From contig CALBXV010000669.1 of NCBI GenBank assembly GCA_937890045.1, positions 1 through 6,835 of the forward strand: DNA of 6,835 nt, in the 5' to 3' direction. This DNA comes from an uncultured archaeon. GTDB lineage: Archaea > Thermoproteota > Nitrososphaeria > Nitrososphaerales > CALBXV01. Made by a program: the position numbers and the translations under genes. Below, one piece after another: positions 1 through 4,363 of the stretch (its first letter is position 1; every line of letters starts with the position of its first letter). A model generated the notes under the pieces. It saw only the letters and a list, made by a program, of their open reading frames with translations. It was not told the origin of the DNA and did no database searches.

Positions 1-750
1 CTTAATGCAACACAACAACAATTTGATGAACTTCGTGAAATTATAGGTGAATTTTCTTATGGAACTTACGGTGATGAAACTAGTGATACTAAAACAAGTA
101 AGATACAATTACCAAAAGAATTTAAACCATTATGGGAATCTGGAACTGGGGTTGTGAGAAAACACGCGAATAGGTATTTAAGGAAGAGGGGAATAACAAA
201 AGAAGATGTTCTTAAGTATGGAATTGGATATAGCGAATCAGGATTATATGCCAATCGTATCATTATACCATCGTATGATGAAGATGGTCAGTTAAATTTT
301 TTTGTTGGCAGAGATTTTTACGATAGTAAGATGAAGTATCGAAATTCACCGTTTCCAAAAGATATTATTGGATTTGAGTTGTTTATAAATTGGGAAGAAC
401 CAATAGTATTGTGTGAAGGACCAATGGACGCAATAACAGTAAAAAGGAATGCCATTCCTCTTTTTGGAAAAACCATTCTATCAAAATTGAAAAAGAAATT
501 GATAGAGAAGAAAGTAAAAGCTGCTTATATTGCGTTGGATAGTGATGCCTTGGAGGATTCTATTAAAATAATAGAAGAGTTTATAAAAAATGGGATTTCA
601 ACTTCTTTAATATACTTATTAGGGAGTGACCCCAATGAATTGGGGTTTGATAAGTTTATGGAATTAAAAAGGAATTCAGAAGAAGTTAGATTTTCTGATT
701 TAATTAAGTTGAAGTTAGATGGCAAAAAACAAAAATATATGGAAATTTAA
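1..750 (+). CDS. DNA primase, DnaG/TOPRIM type, 5'-truncated by window edge
   Basis: This is the C-terminal 249 residues of a phage primase, which makes RNA primers for lagging-strand synthesis at the replication fork. The frame is open from base 1 with no stop, so the gene starts outside the window. A GTG at 154 is in frame, but the upstream residues continue without a break and it has no good ribosome site, so it is not taken as the start. Residues about 52-106 look like the DnaG catalytic-core N-terminal part (NRYLRKRGI, then RIIIPSYDEDG and GRDFY). The TOPRIM domain follows: acidic motif EGPMD (E139, D143), then the metal-binding pair D180-S-D182 in ALDSD, then DPNELGF (210-216), all in the expected order. 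The zinc-finger region would lie upstream and cannot be seen. No helicase-binding domain of bacterial DnaG size follows, as expected for a phage primase. The next gene overlaps its last 32 bases. The family call is firm; the functional equivalence to T4 gp61 is inference. Confidence 0.9.
   Translation, partial: LNATQQQFDELREIIGEFSYGTYGDETSDTKTSKIQLPKEFKPLWESGTGVVRKHANRYLRKRGITKEDVLKYGIGYSESGLYANRIIIPSYDEDGQLNFFVGRDFYDSKMKYRNSPFPKDIIGFELFINWEEPIVLCEGPMDAITVKRNAIPLFGKTILSKLKKKLIEKKVKAAYIALDSDALEDSIKIIEEFIKNGISTSLIYLLGSDPNELGFDKFMELKRNSEEVRFSDLIKLKLDGKKQKYMEI
629..646. repeat. Perfect 8-bp inverted repeat inside the primase gene
   Basis: ACCCCAAT (629-636) and ATTGGGGT (639-646) are exact reverse complements separated by GA. 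As RNA this would fold as a 7-bp stem with a four-base TGAA loop, with four G-C pairs in an AT-rich gene. It encodes the conserved-looking DPNELGF stretch of the TOPRIM domain, so protein constraint explains part of it. The CCC and GGG codons that create it stand out against the AT-rich codon use around them. No T-run follows, so it is not a typical intrinsic terminator. A role is unproven. Confidence 0.5.
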
Positions 751-937
751 TGAGGATGATTGGAAAGTTCATATTAAGGATGCAGAACTTCTTGATAAAC
801 TCATAGATAAGTTTGGCTTGGAACGACCCACTATTTATTATGAAAACGGCGGGACTTCTGAAGAAACATCGTGGGATGTTGTAGTGCCAGATAATTTAAT
901 AATCAAAGTAAAGAAATTTATTAGGAATACTGTTTGA
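719..937 (+). CDS. Small protein of unknown function between primase and Mre11-Rad50
   Basis: A 72-residue soluble protein that I do not recognise. It has a lysine-rich start (MAKNKNIWKF), an amphipathic helix-like stretch around residues 15-33 (WKVHIKDAELLDKLIDKFG), a hydrophilic turn with YYENGG, and a WDVVVPD strand followed by a basic helix (KVKKFIR). No signal peptide, membrane segment or cysteine is seen. The ATG directly follows an in-frame TAG (716-718), so it is the earliest possible start; only a weak GAAG (711-714) lies upstream. It overlaps the primase end by 32 bases, and its TGA overlaps the next gene's TTG start in the four bases TTGA. This overlap on both sides supports it as a real operon member whose translation is coupled to both neighbours. 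A link to replication or recombination is suggested by context only. Confidence 0.72.
   Translation: MAKNKNIWKFNEDDWKVHIKDAELLDKLIDKFGLERPTIYYENGGTSEETSWDVVVPDNLIIKVKKFIRNTV
923..926 (+). promoter_or_regulatory. Ribosome binding site supporting a TTG start
   Basis: AGGA lies seven bases before the TTG at 934. The frame has a TAG at 922-924, and the first in-frame ATG is only at codon 67, after the first two metal-binding motifs. The TTG is therefore the only start that keeps the nuclease intact. Confidence 0.7.
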
Positions 938-3900
938 CAGAAATAAATGTTTTAAAAGTTCCATTTAGGAAACTAAAATGGATAGCTCACCTTAGTGACA
1001 TACATATCAGAAATCTTAAAAGACACCGAGAATATGAAGAGTGTTTTGAAAAGGTTTATGGTGAATTAAGGAAATTACCAAGTAATACGGTTATTTACGT
1101 AGGCGGAGACATAGTTCATGCCAAAACCCAAATGTCTCCAGAACTTATTCATCAAACTTCAATGTTTTTTGAGAATTTAGCTGATATAGCTCCTACTATT
1201 ATAATTACGGGCAATCACGATTGTAATTTGAATAATAGGAGTCGTATGGATGCACTATCACCAATTGTTAAAAATCTAAATCATCCAAATTTACATTACT
1301 TAAAAGAAACTGGAGTTTATAAAATAGCAGATACGTGTTTTTCTGTAATGTCTGTATTTGACAACAAGAAAAATTATATAAAAGCTTCAGATATAGAATC
1401 GGTTAATAAAATATCTTTATTTCATGGTACGGTAGAGCGGTCACAAACGGATTTCGGATTTAAATTGAAAAGTGATATTAAAATTAATATGTTCAAGGGT
1501 TATGATTTAGCACTTCTAGGTGATATTCACAAACATCAATATCTAAATAGGAAAAAGACAGTTGCTTATGCCGGCTCTTTAATAGCACAGAATCACGGTG
1601 AAGATTTAAACAAAGGATTTTTAATTTGGGATGTCCTGAAAAAGAAATCCGAGTTTATCAGAGTTTATAATGATTACGGATATTATACTTTAGATATAGA
1701 CAACGGAAAAGTTCCTGAAGTGGATGATATGCCACCCAAAGCAAGACTTCGGGCCAGGATTTCTAATACCGATGCAGCTCAATTAAAAAAAGTACTTGCA
1801 GTTATTAGACACAAGTATGGAATTAAAGATGTTACAGTTAATAGGGTAGATGGTTTTGGTGTAGACAAAATTCGTGGTGATAAAAGAATCAATGTTGGAG
1901 ATATAACAAGTTCAGATTATCAGTACAAGTTGATTGAAGATTATCTGCAAAGAAACCATATTGTTAGTGATGATATTTTAGTAAGAATTAAGAATATTAA
2001 TGATAATTTGAATTCTCAGTTACCTGAAGAAGAAGTTTCAAGAAACGTAAATTGGAATTTAAAGAAGTTTGAATTTTCTAATATGTTTAGTTATGGCCCA
2101 GATAATGTAATAGATTTCACAAAATTGGATGGAATTGTGGGATTATTCGCACCCAATGCAGCAGGTAAATCTGCTTTATTGGATGCACTTTCGTTTTGTT
2201 TGTATGATACTTGTTCGAGGGCATTTAAGGCAAATAACGTATTAAATAATAAACAGAAGAATTTTAAATGTAAAGTTAGCTTAGAGATTAATGGATTAAA
2301 TTATTTTATAGAACGAAAAGCCGCTAAACAAAAAAATGGTCATGTTAAGGTAAATGTAAATTTTTGGATGGTAGATGATGCCGGGGAAGAAATATCATTA
2401 AATGGAGATCAAAGAAGAAGTACCAATGCAAATATTAGAAAAGTGATTGGAACATATGAAGATTTTGTATTGACAGTTTTATCACTTCAGAATAATAATA
2501 CAGTTTTTATAGATAAGAAGCAAAAAGAACGAAAAGAATTACTTGCTCAGTTTATGGGTATGAGTATTTTCGATGAATTATACACTTTAGCACATGAAGA
2601 AGTTGGAGAAGTTAGTGCTATTTTAAAGGATTTTGGGAAACAGAACTATGACCAAGAATTACATGAAGTAGAATTAGATTTTAGACAATATAAAGATGTT
2701 CAGAAGGAGTTAAAGAAAGATAAAAGAGGACTTACAAAAGACAAGCGAAATTTAAATGAAGAAATAATAACTTCATCGAAAAGATTGAAACCGATAGATG
2801 AGTCTATAGTTGATATAGATAAATTACTTGATGATAAAATATTTTTAAATGAAGATTTGAATTCTATTGATACAAGACTTGGTTCTATTAAAGGTTTAGT
2901 TCAAGAAAATAAAATTAGATCCAAAGAATTAGAAGAACGAGTGGAGAAATATACAGATGAAAATGTTAATAGTAAATACTTGAAACTTGAACAATATGAA
3001 AAAGAAAGACACCAGACAAAAATAGAAATAGACAAGTTGAAAATAGAAGTAAGGCACAAACTTGATAAAATAGAAAAGTTGGGTAATTTAGAATATGACC
3101 CAGATTGTGATTATTGTATGAGTAATCCATTTACTCTTGATGCTATTAAAACTAACAAAGAAATTGAATCTGATAAAGAGATAGCTAAACAGTATGTAGA
3201 TAAAATTGATAATTTGGATAAGATTATTGTAAACACAGCATTTGTGAGAAAGGATAAAATTGATTTTGATAGGGCATTAAGTGCGTTACAGAGCATAGGA
3301 ATTCAACAAAACAAATCTGAATCAGAAGAAACTCTATTAAAAGAAAGAAAGAAAAATATTATAATTCAAATAAGTAACATAGAACAGAAAATTACGGAAC
3401 ACCACGCAAAAGAAAAAGATATTTCGTTTAATAAGCAAATAGAAGAAGAAATTGATAGATTAAAAAACGAAGTTGATAATTTAGAATATCAGATTGAAGT
3501 AGTTGATGATAAACTTGAAACAGCTCATGGTCAGATTAAAGTAGCAGAAACAAAGAAGAAAACCATTATTGATACAATTAATAAAATACAAGATTTAGAA
3601 GAAAAGTTTGAAGCATATAAATATTATTTGGATGCAATTAAACGAGATGGTGTTCCTTATGAATTGATTACAAAGGCACTACCCACCATTGAAGGTGAAG
3701 TAAATGATATTCTTGCACAAATAGTTGATTTTGCAATCATATTAGAAATGGATGGTAAAAATATTAACACTTATCTTGCTTATGATGAAGATAATATGTG
3801 GCCTCTTGAAATGAGTAGTGGGATGGAGAGGTTTATTTCATCTCTTGCTATGAGAGTTGGACTAATAAACGTTTCTAATCTTCCGTGTTCTAACTTTTTA

Positions 3901-4089
3901 GCCATTGATGAGGGGTTTGGTAATATGGACGCTGACAATTTAAATTCTGTTTATATGTTGTTCCAATATCTAAAAACTCGTTTCCAATTTACACTTATAG
4001 TTTCTCACATCGAACAGATGAGAGATACAGTAGATACATTATTAGAAATTAAGAAAGAATTTAATTATAGCAACATTAAGTTTTTATAA
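934..4089 (+). CDS. Single-chain Mre11-Rad50 (SbcD-SbcC; T4 gp47-gp46) recombination nuclease/ATPase
   Basis: This 1051-residue protein carries both subunits of the Mre11-Rad50 DNA end-processing complex in one chain. In T4, gp47 and gp46 do this job as separate proteins, resecting ends for recombination-dependent replication and host DNA breakdown. Mre11 part, about 1-365: metallophosphatase motifs D22-I-H24, G58-D59, G93-N-H-D96, H164-G and GDIHKHQ (196-202), then GSL (214-216) and a capping-like region (about 265-310). Rad50 part, about 372-1051: P-loop APNAAGKS (406-413), Q-loop Q519, a charged coiled coil (about 570-720), zinc-hook C725-D-Y-C728, a returning coiled coil (about 735-890), signature SSGMER (961-966), Walker B FLAIDE (988-993), D-loop GNMD, and switch H1025. 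Every catalytic motif is present, so both halves should be active. No stop, frameshift or strong restart site is seen at the junction; the nearest ATG (2083) is already inside the Rad50 fold. The TTG start overlaps the upstream stop, and the 3' end overlaps the opposing RHH gene by 14 bases. Confidence 0.95.
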   Translation: MTEINVLKVPFRKLKWIAHLSDIHIRNLKRHREYEECFEKVYGELRKLPSNTVIYVGGDIVHAKTQMSPELIHQTSMFFENLADIAPTIIITGNHDCNLNNRSRMDALSPIVKNLNHPNLHYLKETGVYKIADTCFSVMSVFDNKKNYIKASDIESVNKISLFHGTVERSQTDFGFKLKSDIKINMFKGYDLALLGDIHKHQYLNRKKTVAYAGSLIAQNHGEDLNKGFLIWDVLKKKSEFIRVYNDYGYYTLDIDNGKVPEVDDMPPKARLRARISNTDAAQLKKVLAVIRHKYGIKDVTVNRVDGFGVDKIRGDKRINVGDITSSDYQYKLIEDYLQRNHIVSDDILVRIKNINDNLNSQLPEEEVSRNVNWNLKKFEFSNMFSYGPDNVIDFTKLDGIVGLFAPNAAGKSALLDALSFCLYDTCSRAFKANNVLNNKQKNFKCKVSLEINGLNYFIERKAAKQKNGHVKVNVNFWMVDDAGEEISLNGDQRRSTNANIRKVIGTYEDFVLTVLSLQNNNTVFIDKKQKERKELLAQFMGMSIFDELYTLAHEEVGEVSAILKDFGKQNYDQELHEVELDFRQYKDVQKELKKDKRGLTKDKRNLNEEIITSSKRLKPIDESIVDIDKLLDDKIFLNEDLNSIDTRLGSIKGLVQENKIRSKELEERVEKYTDENVNSKYLKLEQYEKERHQTKIEIDKLKIEVRHKLDKIEKLGNLEYDPDCDYCMSNPFTLDAIKTNKEIESDKEIAKQYVDKIDNLDKIIVNTAFVRKDKIDFDRALSALQSIGIQQNKSESEETLLKERKKNIIIQISNIEQKITEHHAKEKDISFNKQIEEEIDRLKNEVDNLEYQIEVVDDKLETAHGQIKVAETKKKTIIDTINKIQDLEEKFEAYKYYLDAIKRDGVPYELITKALPTIEGEVNDILAQIVDFAIILEMDGKNINTYLAYDEDNMWPLEMSSGMERFISSLAMRVGLINVSNLPCSNFLAIDEGFGNMDADNLNSVYMLFQYLKTRFQFTLIVSHIEQMRDTVDTLLEIKKEFNYSNIKFL

Positions 4090-4288
4090 TTTCTGACGGC
4101 AATCTTTTTGTTAAGTCAACTCCCCCACCTTCAATAGTACTTTCTACTTGAGAATTTAATTTATAAAGCTGATTTGTTATAACTGCTGACATTGTAGTAT
4201 AATTCCTTTCAGCATACTCTCTTAACCAATCTACCAATTCTGGTGGTAATGTAAAACTATATTTCTTTTTCATACCGACAATCTCCAT
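4076..4288 (-). CDS. Small ribbon-helix-helix (Arc/CopG-like) DNA-binding protein
   Basis: A 70-residue protein with a clear RHH pattern: a basic beta ribbon (KKKYSFTL), helix A starting PPELVDWLREYAERN, a YTTM turn, and helix B (SAVITNQLYKL), then a polar tail. RHH proteins dimerise through the ribbon, which reads the DNA major groove; most are small repressors. The start is ambiguous. ATG at 4288 has GGAT five bases upstream. ATG at 4273 (65 residues) has a better GGAG (4283-4286) nine bases upstream and begins right at the ribbon. It is the only minus-strand gene here, overlaps the Mre11-Rad50 gene tail to tail by 14 bases, and is head to head with the structural gene 75 bases away. This suggests it may control itself or that gene, which is inference. 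No toxin partner is visible, so an antitoxin role is not supported. The domain call is fairly firm; target and role are unknown. Confidence 0.8.
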   Translation of the reverse strand: MEIVGMKKKYSFTLPPELVDWLREYAERNYTTMSAVITNQLYKLNSQVESTIEGGGVDLTKRLPSEIIKT

Positions 4289-4309
4289 ATTTTATCCATA
4301 TAATAAATA
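4275..4309 (+). promoter_or_regulatory. Candidate rightward promoter for the structural gene
   Basis: TATAAT at 4299-4304 matches the sigma-70 -10 box exactly, with a weak CCGACA (4275-4280) 18 bases upstream. The overlapping AATAAATA (4302-4309) fits the NATAAATA late-promoter form known from T4-like cyanophages and is one base off T4's TATAAATA. Transcription would start near 4311-4316, about 50 bases before the ATG at 4364. The region is AT-rich, so chance matches are a real risk. Its position directly before a large gene with no co-directional neighbour within 270 bases favours a real promoter. Confidence 0.45.
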
Positions 4310-4329
4310 GGTAGAATTTAAAGATTTTA

Positions 4330-4337
4330 TATTTATA
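4330..4337 (-). promoter_or_regulatory. Candidate leftward T4-type late promoter for the RHH gene
   Basis: Read on the minus strand, these bases are TATAAATA, an exact match to the T4 late-promoter core bound through the phage gp55 sigma factor. It lies 42 bases before the RHH start, so a transcript would begin near 4324. Exact and near matches also occur by chance inside genes of this AT-rich window (for example 3616-3623), so the evidence is mainly position. Confidence 0.35.
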
Positions 4338-4353
4338 AGTGAAACAATTTATC

Positions 4354-4357
4354 GGAG
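4354..4357 (+). promoter_or_regulatory. Ribosome binding site of the structural gene
   Basis: GGAG lies six bases before the ATG at 4364, within CGGAGAAA. It is a strong, well-placed Shine-Dalgarno site, as expected for a highly expressed virion protein, and it fixes the start. Confidence 0.8.
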
Positions 4358-4363
4358 AAATAA

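Noticed and set aside
154..156. GTG at 154 as the start of a short 198-residue primase-like gene
   Set aside because: The frame is open back to base 1 and there is no ribosome site before the GTG. The gene is better read as cut by the window edge.
66..263. Antisense open frame of 65 codons within the primase gene
   Set aside because: It lies entirely opposite a gene with clear TOPRIM motifs and has no recognisable protein features; a shadow frame.
297..303. Run of seven T as a programmed frameshift site in the primase
   Set aside because: The primase frame continues normally on both sides with expected motifs, and no alternative frame product makes sense.
832..839. AATAAATA on the minus strand within the small gene
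   Set aside because: No minus-strand gene lies downstream of it, so it is most likely chance.
3111..3296. Antisense open frame of 61 codons opposite the coiled coil
   Set aside because: Its Leu/Ser-rich translation is the expected mirror of Asp/Glu/Lys-rich coiled-coil codons; no start signal or domain.
3616..3623. Exact TATAAATA on the plus strand, late-promoter-like
   Set aside because: It lies inside the Rad50 coding region about 740 bases before the next plus-strand gene and encodes ordinary residues (YKYYL). Taken as a chance match in AT-rich DNA; it also lowers confidence in the intergenic calls.
4080..4130. Possible bidirectional terminator at the tail-to-tail gene junction
   Set aside because: T-runs are present (4081-4085, 4105-4109), but I find no adjacent GC-rich inverted repeat, so no intrinsic terminator can be supported.
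4076..4288. RHH gene as the antitoxin of a toxin-antitoxin pair
   Set aside because: No small partner gene adjoins it: one neighbour is the Mre11-Rad50 gene and the other a large structural gene, both on the opposite strand.
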